Shown here piece by piece: positions 5,310 through 10,381 of a DNA stretch of 11,279 bases. The notes beneath the pieces were generated by a model. The model saw nothing but the letters and a program-made list of their open reading frames with translations, did not search any database and was not told where the DNA came from. The stretch is taken from positions 626,122 to 637,400 of the forward strand of contig MU646424.1 of the NCBI GenBank assembly GCA_026770585.1. Reading direction: 5' to 3'. Origin of the DNA: Baffinella frigidus. Taxonomy: Eukaryota; Cryptophyceae; Cryptomonadales; Baffinellaceae. Made by a program: the position numbers and the translations under genes. Positions within the stretch are counted from its first letter, which is position 1. Every line of letters begins with the position of its first letter.

Positions 5310-8300
5310 GGGAGAGAGGGAGGGAGAGAGAGAGAGAGAGAGAGCGAGCGAGAGGGTGCGCGGGGGGTGGCACCTGGAGTTTGGTGCGGTCGTCCATGAG
5401 GGCCTCCTTCTCCGCGCGGTGCATCGCCATCTGCACACGACAGGCCCGAGTTTCCGTTACCTTATCCGTAGGAACCCCCCTATACCCCTACGGGTTGCCT
5501 ACCGTAGGGTCATAGGTCTTATCGCTTAGGGGTTATTCAAAACCGAGATAGTCTCCTTCTCCGCACGGTGCATCGCCATCTGCCACCGCGAGCAGAAATT
5601 AGTGTCAAAGGCCATGCAATTTAAACCGCCTTTTATGCTATCTTGAGGGTTAATTTTATCATATTTTGCTATCTTAGCTTCGGCGTAGCTGTAAAATAGC
5701 ACAAAATCCACCCCAAGATAGCAAACACACGGTTTAAGTTGCATGGCCTCGTCCATGAAAATGCGTGGGTTTATTTCGGATTGGAACCAACAGGGCCACC
5801 TACACGGTGGACTACGAACCTTTCATCAAAAGTCAACTTGCCTTGATGCAATTAACATTAAGGATTTTCTGGTGCAATTTGGTCACTTAACACCCTGAAC
5901 TTCAGCCCCAACGAAACCTTCGTAGCCCACCTTCTAACTTATTACAAAAACGTTGTTTTCTTAGAAGATTCTTCTTAGCTGAAAAAGAAGGGTGCGGGTG
6001 CGGATCGAGACCTCCATACCACGCCAGAATGCTCGAAACATCCACTTTTGACATCTTTCAAGGGAAACCCTTTGCATCCTTAAGTCAACCACGTCAGATC
6101 TTACGTGGATAAGGCGTCGGTTTCCCTCGATCAATCTGGCAGGGTGCGGCGCTCCAGTCTAAGGTTCGGAGGCATCGTGGCGGGACGTTCCCGCGCGCCA
6201 CGTGCGCAGCACCGCCCATTCCCAAGCGACGATTCCTAAGTTGACACGCTGGGTTTGCGGCGCAAATTCGTCAACTTTGGAGAGAGATTCGTCAACTTTG
6301 GAGACAGACTCGTCAACTCAGGAAAAAGATTCGTCAACTTTGGGGAGGACCTCCATATCGTGACGCATCCTCTCGCCCTTGAGCTCTTTGATCTCTTTGC
6401 TTTTGCCCGCCACCTGCACGCGAGCAATGTCAGCGCCTTCGCTAGCACTCTGTAGCCACCTGCACGCGAGCACTCCTAATGTCAGCGCCCTCTGTAGCCC
6501 TCTGTAGCCCTCTGGAGCAACGCCACGAGGGAGGGAGAGAGGGGGAGAGGGAGGGAGGGATAGAGGGAGAGGGAGAGAGAGGGAGAGAGGGAGGGAGGGA
6601 TTGAGGGAAGGAGGGAGGGATAGAGGGAGAGAGGGAGAGAGGGAGGGAGGGACGGATGGAGGGAGGGATAGAGGAAGAGCGGACGAGAGGGAGGGAGGGA
6701 GGGAGGGAGAGGGAGCAGACCGCAGCCTCGGCGCCGCTCATGGTCTCCTCAGCCTCCTTCATGCCTCCATCCAAGAGGGATTGAGGAAGGATGTGGCAGG
6801 GAGGAAGGATAAAGAGGGAGGAAGGAAACGAAGAGAGAGGGAGGGAGGAATGGAGATATAGAGAGGGAGAGAGAGAGAGAGAGAGAGAGAACTGCAGCCT
6901 CGGCGCCGAGGGAGGGAGAGGGAGCAGACCGCAGCCTCGGCGCCGCTCATGGTCTCCTCAGCCTCCTTCATGGCGGCCTCGAGCATCATCTTCCGATCCA
7001 CCAGCTCGTCCGCCATCATCGACCTGATGCAATGAGAGAGAAACGTTCGTTTAGTACGGACAAACGTGCGTTTTTTAGGGAGAAACCTTGTTTTTATACG
7101 GATAAACGTGCGTTGTGTGAAAAACAAACTTGCTCTTTTGACGGATAAACGCGCGTTTTTTATTACGGACAAACATTTTTTTTATTATGGATACACGTGC
7201 GCTGATTACGAAAGCAAGATGGTGTCCTCAGCCTCCTTCATGGCGGCCTCGGGCATCATCTTCCGATCCACGGATCGGAATCATCGACCTGATCCAGCGA
7301 CCACGTTTCAAAATCTCGAAATCCTTGCATACAACGACGGATTCTGAAAACATCGAAACACTGTGAAGCGTCGGCCCTCGGTGTTTCGATGTTTTCAAAA
7401 TTGGCCCCCCTCCGGAGGGCCGACGCTCCACAGACGCGGAGTCAGGCAGAGCTAGGAAGCGAGGACAGACCGATTTAAATCAAATCATAATTTGAATGAA
7501 ATCAAAGTGGTATAAATTAAAGGGAGGGACATACCGCTGCTTCCGGAGGTCCTCGACAAGCTCCTTCTGCTTCTCCAGCTCATCGCCCAACATGCTATCT
7601 TACAGGTGAAATTTGCTATCTAAGCCTCGAAATATCTTTAACATAGCGCATAACCCACCCATAAGATAGCACACAGGCGATTCAAACCAAATAACACAAA
7701 GGTGATTTGAATCAAACCACAAAGGTGATTTGAATCAAATCAAAACACAAAGGTGATTTAAATCAAATCCAACAAAGGTGATTCAAATCAAACGGAATCA
7801 AACCGCTGCTTCCGGAGGTCCTCGACAAGCTCCTTCTGCTTCGCCAGCTCCTCAACCATCTCATCTTTCTCCGCATCCGTGCCCCCGACCTGCTTCAGGG
7901 TAGCACTCGATTAGGGCGAGGAGGTTGGGGCTGCAGAGGTTCGAGCTTCAGGGTAGCAACTAGATCAGGGACACATTGCTGGACACACGGCGCTGCTCTT
8001 TCTCCTCATCCGCGCCCCCCACCTGCTCGAGATTTCAGAGTTAAGCTGCTTCAGAGTTTGGGGCGTGGGGGTTCTGGGGCGTGGGGGTTTGGATTGCGGG
8101 CTCCGGGTTCCAGGGTTCAGGTTTCAGGTTTCGGCCATCTCCTCTTTCTCTTCGTCCGCGCTCCCGACCTGCTTCAGGGTAGCTTAGGGTTTAGGGTTTA
8201 GGGTTTAGGGTTTAGGGTTTAGGGTTTAGGGTTTAGGGTTTAGGGCTTAGTCTTAGGGTTTAGGCTAAGGCGAAGAGGTTGGGGTTGCGGGCTTCGGGTT

Positions 8301-9479
8301 CCAGGATCAGGTTGTCAACCAGGTTGGTGCTGCGCACCTTGTGGGGTGTGGGGTTTGGGGTGTGGGGTGTGGGGTGTGGGGTGTGGGGTGTGAGGCGTGG
8401 GGTTCGGGTTTCAGATTTCGGGGTTCGGGAGTTCGGGTTTCGGAGTCGGGATTCGTTTTTTGTTTTTCGAGTTCTGGGGCTTGGGGGTTTCAAAAACCAG
8501 AGTTTGAGGGGTTCGGGTTTCAGATTTCGGGGTTAGGATTGGACCAGGGGCGTGGCCGCGCTAGCCTCCGTATTTCGTATTTCGTACTTCGTGTTCCGTG
8601 TTCCAGGGTTCGGGGTTCAGGTCTCGTGTCTCGTGTCTCGACATTCGTGTCTCGGGGTTGGGGTTGGACCGTGGGCATGGCCGCGCTGGCCTCCAACGCG
8701 CGCTGCTCTGCCTCCAAGAGCGCCTGCCTCAGCTGCGCACCCTGTTTTGTGATACTGTTAGTCAGCACTACAATACTATTAGTCAGCAGTATAATACTAT
8801 GAGTCAGCATTACTCAGCATGATAATACTATTAGTCAGCAATTAGTCAGCACTATAATACTATTAGTCAGCACGGCCTCCGTGGCGCGAGCCTCTTTGTC
8901 TGAGAGAGGGATCGTCGAGTGACCTGGGCCTCCGCTGCCTCGAGCCTCCGAACCATGTCAGCATTCCGCTTCTGCTCCACCTCGAGCGCCTCCCTGACCT
9001 TGTCCGTCTCTTCGTCGCTCTTTTTCTTCTTCTCCTCTTCGCTCTTCGCCCGCTCGGTCTCAAGCGCCTCGCCGCTGTTCTTCTTCTTTTGGTCGCCCTT
9101 CTTCCTCTCCACCTCCAGGGCCTCACTCCTCTTCTTCTCCGCCTCCAGTGCCTCCCCGGCCTTCTTCATCCCTTCATCGCTCTTTTTCTTCTCCACCTCC
9201 AGGGCCTCACTCCTCTTCCTCTCCGCCTCGAGCGCCTCCCCGCTCTTCTTCTTCCCTGCCTCGAGGAACTCACTCCGCTTCCTCTCCGCGTCAAGCGTCT
9301 CCCCGCTCTTCCTCATCGCGTCGTCGCTCTTCTTCTTCTCCGCCTCAAGTACCTTCTTCTCCGCCTCCAGGGCCTCATTCCTCGTCTTCTCCGCCGCCAG
9401 CGCCTTCTTCTCCACCTCGAGGACCTCCGCGTCCCCACCTTTTCCCTTTGCGAAAGCCTTCGACCTGGCCTGCTCCTCC
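4560..9479 (-). CDS. Split gene for a coiled-coil protein (3' portion, reconstructed model)
   Basis: Seven minus-strand blocks, 8924-9479, 8670-8741, 7804-7889, 6930-7023, 6351-6413, 5374-5430 and 4560-4634, each follow CAG and, except the last, precede GT. The incoming phase is 2 and the joins are in phases 0, 0, 2, 0, 0 and 0. Together they give 1003 nt, that is one nucleotide completing a split codon plus 334 codons ending in TAG, so 333 residues. The protein is rich in Glu, Lys, Ala, Arg and Met with heptad-like spacing and no membrane segment or signal peptide, so a long alpha-helical coiled coil is inferred. Codons favour G or C at the third position, unlike the introns. The family is not recognised; cytoskeletal or scaffold roles are common for such proteins but cannot be claimed. 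The upstream part continues rightward (10690-10794, 11051-11125 and beyond). The donors are mostly weak matches to GTAAGT, the main reason for caution. Confidence 0.6.
4641..4972 (+). repeat. Intronic GGGTTTC heptamer array with exon scraps
   Basis: Intron filler made largely of GGGTTTC heptamers and variants (GGGGTTA, GGATTTC), cleanest at 4867-4898. Two fragments of the terminal exon are embedded with their acceptor: TTGCCGCTGCGC near 4685 and GCCGCCATCATTTGCCGCTG at 4757-4776. The exon 5' end and adjacent intron have therefore been copied along with the array. The G-rich strand is the template strand for the gene. Confidence 0.8.
5013..5160. mobile_element. MITE-like TIR element, 148 bp
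   Basis: Ends ATCTCGGAAGATAACTGAAC and TTCAGTTATCTTTCGAGAT are inverted repeats over about 27 bp with 2-3 mismatches. The interior is AT-rich and contains repeat R4, related to 3022-3055. No coding capacity. It lies in the last intron of the coiled-coil gene. Confidence 0.85.
5177..5237. repeat. Dispersed repeat R2, copy 2
   Basis: A 61-bp match to 1241-1301, same orientation, 8 differences. On the minus strand the conserved peptide frame (NEPLRPEI, TNDL) is present but a TGA replaces one codon, so this copy is not coding. It starts about 16 bp right of the TIR element at 5013-5160. Confidence 0.8.
5275..5344 (+). repeat. GA microsatellite
   Basis: Nearly uninterrupted (GA)n with a few GGGA interruptions; on the gene's strand it is a CT tract in the intron just downstream of exon 5374-5430. 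Open frames across it are products of the repeat. Confidence 0.9.
5374..5430 (-). CDS. Coiled-coil gene exon, 19 codons
   Basis: 57 nt between acceptor TGTGCAG (5431-5437) and donor CAG|GTGCCA (5373). It encodes MAMHRAEKEALMDDRTKLQ, phase 0 at both ends, joining in frame with its neighbours. Its 5' half is duplicated at 5551-5579 with a similar acceptor. The length and charge pattern fit a short helical segment. Confidence 0.65.
5459..5538 (+). repeat. Dispersed repeat R1, copy 2
   Basis: A second copy of 521-600, here inside an intron of the coiled-coil gene. It contains CCCTACGG-GTTGCCTA-CCGTAGGG, a perfect 8-bp stem with an 8-nt loop that is partly broken in the first copy. Confidence 0.85.
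5551..5579 (-). pseudogene. Partial copy of exon 5374-5430
   Basis: After an acceptor-like GGTGGCAG it encodes MAMHRAEKE, identical to the intact exon, then diverges with no matching donor. The missing continuation ATGGACG appears at 5751-5757, upstream on the same strand, beyond the palindromic element at 5609-5749. The copy is thus broken and reordered. Confidence 0.65.
5609..5749. mobile_element. Palindromic element family P, long copy
   Basis: Terminal arms AGGCCATGCAATTTAAACCG (5609-5628) and CGGTTTAAGTTGCATGGCCT (5730-5749) pair over 20 bp with one mismatch. Inside, a second inverted layer carries GCTATCTT and AAGATAGC and the centre is near-palindromic around TTAGCTTCGGCGTAGCT, so the 141 bp can fold almost completely. 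The inner part resembles 7593-7671. No coding capacity. Confidence 0.85.
5750..6019. other. Intronic sequence, nothing recognised
   Basis: Unique-looking AT-moderate sequence in the intron between exons 6351-6413 and 5374-5430. Apart from the exon scrap ATGGACG at 5751-5757 (minus strand) I see no repeat, hairpin or coding signal. Confidence 0.5.
6020..6142. mobile_element. MITE-like TIR element R3, copy 2
   Basis: A second copy of 2727-2851 with the same orientation. The terminal repeats are more decayed (CCACGCCAGAATGCTCGA against TCGATCAATCTGGCAGGG), while the interior stays close to copy 1. It is intronic in the coiled-coil gene. Confidence 0.75.
6176..6202. repeat. GC-rich hairpin
   Basis: CGTGGC plus GGGA pairs with TCCC plus GCCACG around a CGT loop, with a 4-nt bulge (CGCG) on one side. 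Short and intronic; no function can be assigned. Confidence 0.5.
6266..6349 (+). repeat. 21-bp tandem repeat, four units
   Basis: Four units of ATTCGTCAACTTTGGAGAGAG (6266, 6287, 6308, 6329), exactly 21 bp each, with increasing differences. The array ends at the donor of exon 6351-6413, so on the gene strand the intron begins almost directly with it. The open frame seen across it is due to its divisibility by three. Confidence 0.9.
6351..6413 (-). CDS. Coiled-coil gene exon, 21 codons
   Basis: 63 nt between acceptor GTGCAG (6414-6419) and donor GAG|GTCCTC (6350). It encodes VAGKSKEIKELKGERMRH then DME, phase 0 on both sides, joining in frame to 6930-7023 upstream and 5374-5430 downstream. 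Strongly charged, helix-favouring. A second copy of its acceptor region lies 46 nt upstream. Confidence 0.6.
6410..6490 (-). repeat. Duplicated 3' splice-site region
   Basis: The plus-strand block CCACCTGCACGCGAGCA...ATGTCAGCGCC occurs twice, at 6410-6440 and 6456-6488. On the gene strand this gives two consecutive acceptors GCTCGCGTGCAG|GTGGC, at 6459 and 6413, each preceded by CTGACAT, a good branch-point match. They are 46 nt apart, not divisible by three, so only the downstream one keeps the model in frame. Three CTCTGTAGCC repeats follow at 6488-6515. Confidence 0.7.
6527..6715 (+). repeat. GAGGGA purine-rich tract
   Basis: Almost pure purine sequence of GGGA and GAGA units. On the gene strand it is a long polypyrimidine tract within the intron. 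Long open frames on both strands here (Ser-Pro-Leu-rich or Arg-Glu-Gly-rich) are compositional. Confidence 0.9.
6721..6763 (-). pseudogene. Partial copy of exon 6930-7023 (3' half)
   Basis: Encodes MKEAEETMSGAEAA and keeps the same GCG|GTCTGC donor and following CTCCCTCTCCCTCCC as the intact exon. The 5' half is replaced by unrelated sequence, and use of the nearest acceptor (GGAG) would break the frame. A recent duplication including intron sequence. Confidence 0.7.
6776..6909 (+). repeat. Purine-rich tract with small exon scrap
   Basis: GGGAGGAAGGA and (GA)n repeats up to 6890, followed by CTGCAGCCTCGGCGCCGAG (6892-6910), a third copy of the 3' end of exon 6930-7023 with its donor altered to GCA|GTTCTC. 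Confidence 0.75.
6930..7023 (-). CDS. Coiled-coil gene exon, phase 2 in and 0 out
   Basis: 94 nt: one nucleotide completing a split Arg codon, then 31 codons from SMMADELVDRKMMLEAAM to SGAEAA. Acceptor GCATCAG (7024-7030), donor GCG|GTCTGC (6929). The split codon CG|G is completed correctly by either 7804-7889 or 7535-7594, a strong internal check on the model. Three partial copies lie nearby (6721-6763, 6892-6909, 7219-7286). Confidence 0.65.
7041..7205 (+). repeat. Degenerate repeats of ACGGAYAAACGTGCG
   Basis: Five blocks matching TACGGATAAACGTGCGTTTTTT at about 7055, 7097, 7140, 7164 and 7187, spaced 22-45 bp and separated by T-rich sequence. On the gene strand this lies in the intron, upstream of the acceptor at 7024. 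Function unknown. Confidence 0.7.
7219..7286 (-). pseudogene. Rearranged copy of exon 6930-7023 (5' part)
   Basis: It retains the acceptor-like ATCAG, GTCGATGAT and the stretch GATCGGAAGATGATG...GCCATGAAGGAGGCTGAG, but a piece of the middle is missing and the end (ACCATCTTGC) has no GT donor. GATCCGTGGATC at the break is palindromic. Confidence 0.65.
7346..7432. repeat. Interleaved inverted repeats, A-B-A'-B' order
   Basis: Arm A (7346-7361, GAAAACATCGAAACAC) is a perfect complement of A' (7381-7396). Arm B (7362-7379, begins TGTGAAGCGTCGG) pairs with B' (7415-7432) over 18 bp with one mismatch. B lies in the loop of A-A' and A' lies in the loop of B-B', the topology of an H-type pseudoknot. 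A further 12-bp palindrome CCCTCCGGAGGG overlaps B' (7408-7419). It is intronic on the minus-strand gene. Confidence 0.85.
7535..7594 (-). CDS. Duplicate cassette exon, phase 2-2
   Basis: It encodes LGDELEKQKELVEDLRKQ, nearly the same as the second half of exon 7804-7889, and ends in CG|GTATGT, the best donor in the window. The exon's 5' side abuts the palindromic element 7593-7671, whose terminal AAGATAG can act as acceptor. With that acceptor the exon is 60 nt, phase 2 at both ends, so it could be included after, or used in place of splicing from, 7804-7889 without a frameshift. Whether it is used is unknown. Confidence 0.5.
7593..7671. mobile_element. Palindromic element family P, short copy
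   Basis: Perfect 10-bp terminal repeats TGCTATCTTA and TAAGATAGCA enclose 59 bp. Shared features with 5609-5749 are TTTGCTATCT followed by AAGCCTCG or TAGCTTCG, then ATAGC and ACCCACCC or ATCCACCCC before AAGATAGC. It interrupts the 5' side of the duplicate exon 7535-7594. Confidence 0.8.
7676..7798 (+). repeat. Tandem repeat with palindromic GATTTGAATC core
   Basis: Five units of CACAAAGGTGATTTGAATCAAAT, spaced roughly 22-29 bp. Each carries a near-palindrome TTGATTTGAATCAAA or its GATTTAAATC / GATTCAAATC variants, so every unit can form a small hairpin. Related sequence occurs at 7470-7503. Intronic. Confidence 0.8.
7804..7889 (-). CDS. Coiled-coil gene exon, phase 0 in and 2 out
   Basis: 86 nt: 28 codons beginning VGGTDAEKDEMVEELAKQ and ending DLRKQ, plus CG of a split Arg codon. 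Acceptor GAAGCAG (7890-7896), donor CG|GTTTGA (7803). It fits in phase with 8670-8741 and with 6930-7023. Two decayed copies of its 5' half lie at 7989-8022 and 8134-8168, and its 3' half is duplicated at 7535-7594. Confidence 0.65.
7989..8022 (-). pseudogene. Internally deleted copy of exon 7804-7889
   Basis: Acceptor GAGCAG, then VGGADEEKE joined directly to QRR, as if the middle of the exon had been deleted. The nearest donor (GTGTGT at 7988) gives phase 1 and would break the frame. Confidence 0.6.
8134..8168 (-). pseudogene. 5' fragment of exon 7804-7889
   Basis: Acceptor context CTACCCTGAAGCAG is identical to that of the intact exon. The coding part VGSADEEKEEMAE then runs into repeat sequence and a stop with no donor. 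The telomere tract at 8184-8245 begins 16 bp upstream of the exon boundary on the gene strand. Confidence 0.65.
8184..8245 (+). repeat. Interstitial perfect TTTAGGG tract
   Basis: About nine perfect TTTAGGG units inside an intron, far from the array at position 1 and in the same orientation. A few decayed units follow to 8275. Its perfection beside decayed heptamers suggests a young insertion or recent homogenisation. Confidence 0.95.
8339..8540 (+). repeat. GGGGTGT heptamer array grading into GGGTTTC-like repeats
   Basis: Seven or more GGGGTGT units (8341-8395), then degenerate TTCGGGG / TTTCGGG / TTTCAGA units to 8540. All are seven bases long. Intron filler between exons 8670-8741 and 7804-7889. 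Open frames on either strand here are repeat products. Confidence 0.85.
8545..8565 (-). pseudogene. Fragment of exon 8670-8741 (3' end)
   Basis: Seven codons ASAATPL between an AG (8567-8566) and GTCCAA, matching the end of the intact exon (ASAAMPT then GTCCAA). It is phase 0 at both ends, so it could be a 21-nt micro-exon, but a duplicated fragment is more likely. Confidence 0.5.
8571..8666 (+). repeat. Heptamer runs TTTCGTA, GTGTTCC and GTCTCGT
   Basis: Short runs of three different heptamers in succession (8572-8590, 8590-8606, 8622-8640), then TCGGGGTTGGGG. They continue the seven-base period seen in the other introns although the sequence is far from telomeric. Confidence 0.7.
8670..8741 (-). 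CDS. Coiled-coil gene exon, 24 codons
   Basis: 72 nt between acceptor CAAAACAG (8742-8749) and donor ACG|GTCCAA (8669). It encodes GAQLRQALLEAEQRALEASA then AMPT, phase 0 on both sides. The Leu/Ala/Glu heptad pattern is a classic coiled coil. Fits in frame after 8924-9479. Confidence 0.65.
8752..8872 (+). repeat. 21-bp minisatellite, left array
   Basis: Units of ACTATTAGTCAGCACTATAAT (21 bp) mixed with 11-bp partial units CAGCAATTAGT. The same satellite lies on the other side of exon 8924-9479 (9486-9740). On the gene strand every unit reads GCTGACTAAT, which matches the branch-point consensus CTRAY. Confidence 0.95.
8924..9479 (-). CDS. Main coiled-coil exon, 185 codons
   Basis: 556 nt: one nucleotide from a split codon, then 185 open codons from EEQARSKAFAKGKGGDAEV to LEAAEAQ. 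Acceptor ACCGCAG (9480-9486) and donor CAG|GTCACT (8923). An inner acceptor GGAG|GAG is also possible and would give phase 0. The protein is built of related segments of about 21-28 residues such as SGEALEAERKRSEALEVE and KKSDEGMKKAGEALEAEKK, that is 3-4 heptads each, with about half the residues Glu or Lys. This is a long, highly charged coiled coil with no catalytic motif. Open frames on the opposite strand (Ser/Phe/Leu-rich) are shadows. Confidence 0.75.
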
Positions 9480-9485
9480 CTGCGG

Positions 9486-9740
9486 TTTCGATACTATTAG
9501 TCAGCACTGTAATACCAGTAGTCAGCAATTAGTCAGCACTGTAATACTATTAGTCAGCATCAGTCAGCACTGTAATACTATTAGTCAGCATTAAGTCAGC
9601 ACTATAATACTATTAGTCAGCACTATAATACTATTAGTCAGCAATTAGTCAGCACTATAATACTATTAGTCAGCAATTAGTCAGCACTGTAATACCATTA
9701 GTCAGCATTAAGTCAGCACTATAGTACTATTAGTCAGCAT
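9486..9740 (+). repeat. 21-bp minisatellite, right array
   Basis: The same ACTATTAGTCAGCACTATAAT unit as at 8752-8872, in the same orientation, over 255 bp. 21-bp units alternate with 11- or 12-bp partial units (CAGCAATTAGT, CAGCATTAAGT), making a higher-order pattern. It lies between the intact exon and its truncated copy at 9741-9824. Confidence 0.95.
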
Positions 9741-9824
9741 AGGGGTGCCTTCCTCTCCACCTCGAGAACCTCCGCGTCCCCACCTTTCCCCTTTGCGACA
9801 GCCTTTGACCTGGCCTGCTCCTCC
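9741..9824 (-). pseudogene. Truncated copy of the 5' end of exon 8924-9479
   Basis: Acceptor ACCGCAG then EEQARSKAVAKGKGGDAEV and LEVERKAP, very close to the intact exon. It ends abruptly where the 21-bp minisatellite begins, without a GT donor. The junction suggests that minisatellite expansion or recombination cut the copy. Confidence 0.75.
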
Positions 9825-9874
9825 CTGCGGTTGAGGGTTAGGGCTTAGGCTTTCGTGTTTGATGTGTGGTGGGC

Positions 9875-9928
9875 GGTGTTTGGTGTTTGGTGTTTGGTGT
9901 TTGGTGTTTGGTGTTTGGTGTTTGATGT
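9875..9928 (+). repeat. GGTGTTT heptamer array, short
   Basis: About seven consecutive GGTGTTT units. A much longer array of the same variant lies at 10041-10354. Confidence 0.9.
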
Positions 9929-9936
9929 TAGGAGTT

Positions 9937-10034
9937 TCCTCTCCGCCTCGAGCTGCTTCGCAGATTGATAGTCAAAATGATGGTCAAAATCCTGCCCCTT
10001 CCCCTTGGAAGCTTTCAACGTCGCCTGCTCCTCC
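9937..10034 (-). pseudogene. Diverged copy of the 5' end of exon 8924-9479
   Basis: Acceptor AATGCAG then EEQATLKASKGKGQ, followed by an insertion reading DFDHHFDYQSAK and then QLEAERK. The frame remains open, but no GT donor follows before the heptamer array. It could be a used exon only with a non-canonical donor. Confidence 0.55.
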
Positions 10035-10040
10035 CTGCAT

Positions 10041-10354
10041 TTGGGGTTTAGGGTTTGGTGTTTGGCGTTCGGTTTTTGGTTTTTGGTTTTTGGTGTTTAT
10101 GGTTTATGGTTTGGTGTTTGATGTTTGGTGTTTGGTGTCTGGTGTTTGGTGTATGTTGTATGGTGTTTGGTGTTTGGTGATTGGTGTTTGGGGTGTTTGG
10201 TGATTGTTGTTTGGTGTTTGGTGTTTGGTGTTTGGTGTTTGGTGTTTGGGGTGTTTGGTGATTGTTGTTTGGTGTTTGGTGTTTGGTGTTTGGGGTGTTT
10301 GGTGATTGTTGTTTGTTGTTTGGTGTTTGGTGTTTGGTGTTTGGGGTGTGTAGT
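10041..10354 (+). repeat. GGTGTTT heptamer array, long
   Basis: More than thirty seven-base units, mainly GGTGTTT, with periodic inserts GGGTGTTTGGTGATTGTT that give a higher-order repeat of about 50-60 bp (near 10190, 10248, 10293). Open frames through it on both strands repeat a seven-residue motif and are not genes. Confidence 0.95.
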
Positions 10355-10381
10355 GCAGTGGGTCCCCGCCCTAGCCCCCAC

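Noticed and set aside
6442-6861. Ser-Pro-Leu-rich and Arg-Glu-Gly-rich open frames on both strands
   Set aside because: Translations of GAGGGA purine tracts.
8873-8903. Possible exon KEARATEA after CTCTCAG and before GTGCTG
   Set aside because: It would need an intron of only 24 nt after exon 8924-9479 and does not fit in phase; perhaps a further exon scrap.
8919-9500. Plus-strand frames of up to 193 codons rich in Ser, Phe and Leu
   Set aside because: Antisense shadows of the Glu/Lys-rich coiled-coil exon on the minus strand, which has the better codon pattern and splice boundaries.
8752-9740. Regularly repeated 21-bp and 11-bp units resembling a CRISPR array
   Set aside because: The units are contiguous without unique spacers and the context is eukaryotic; it is a minisatellite.
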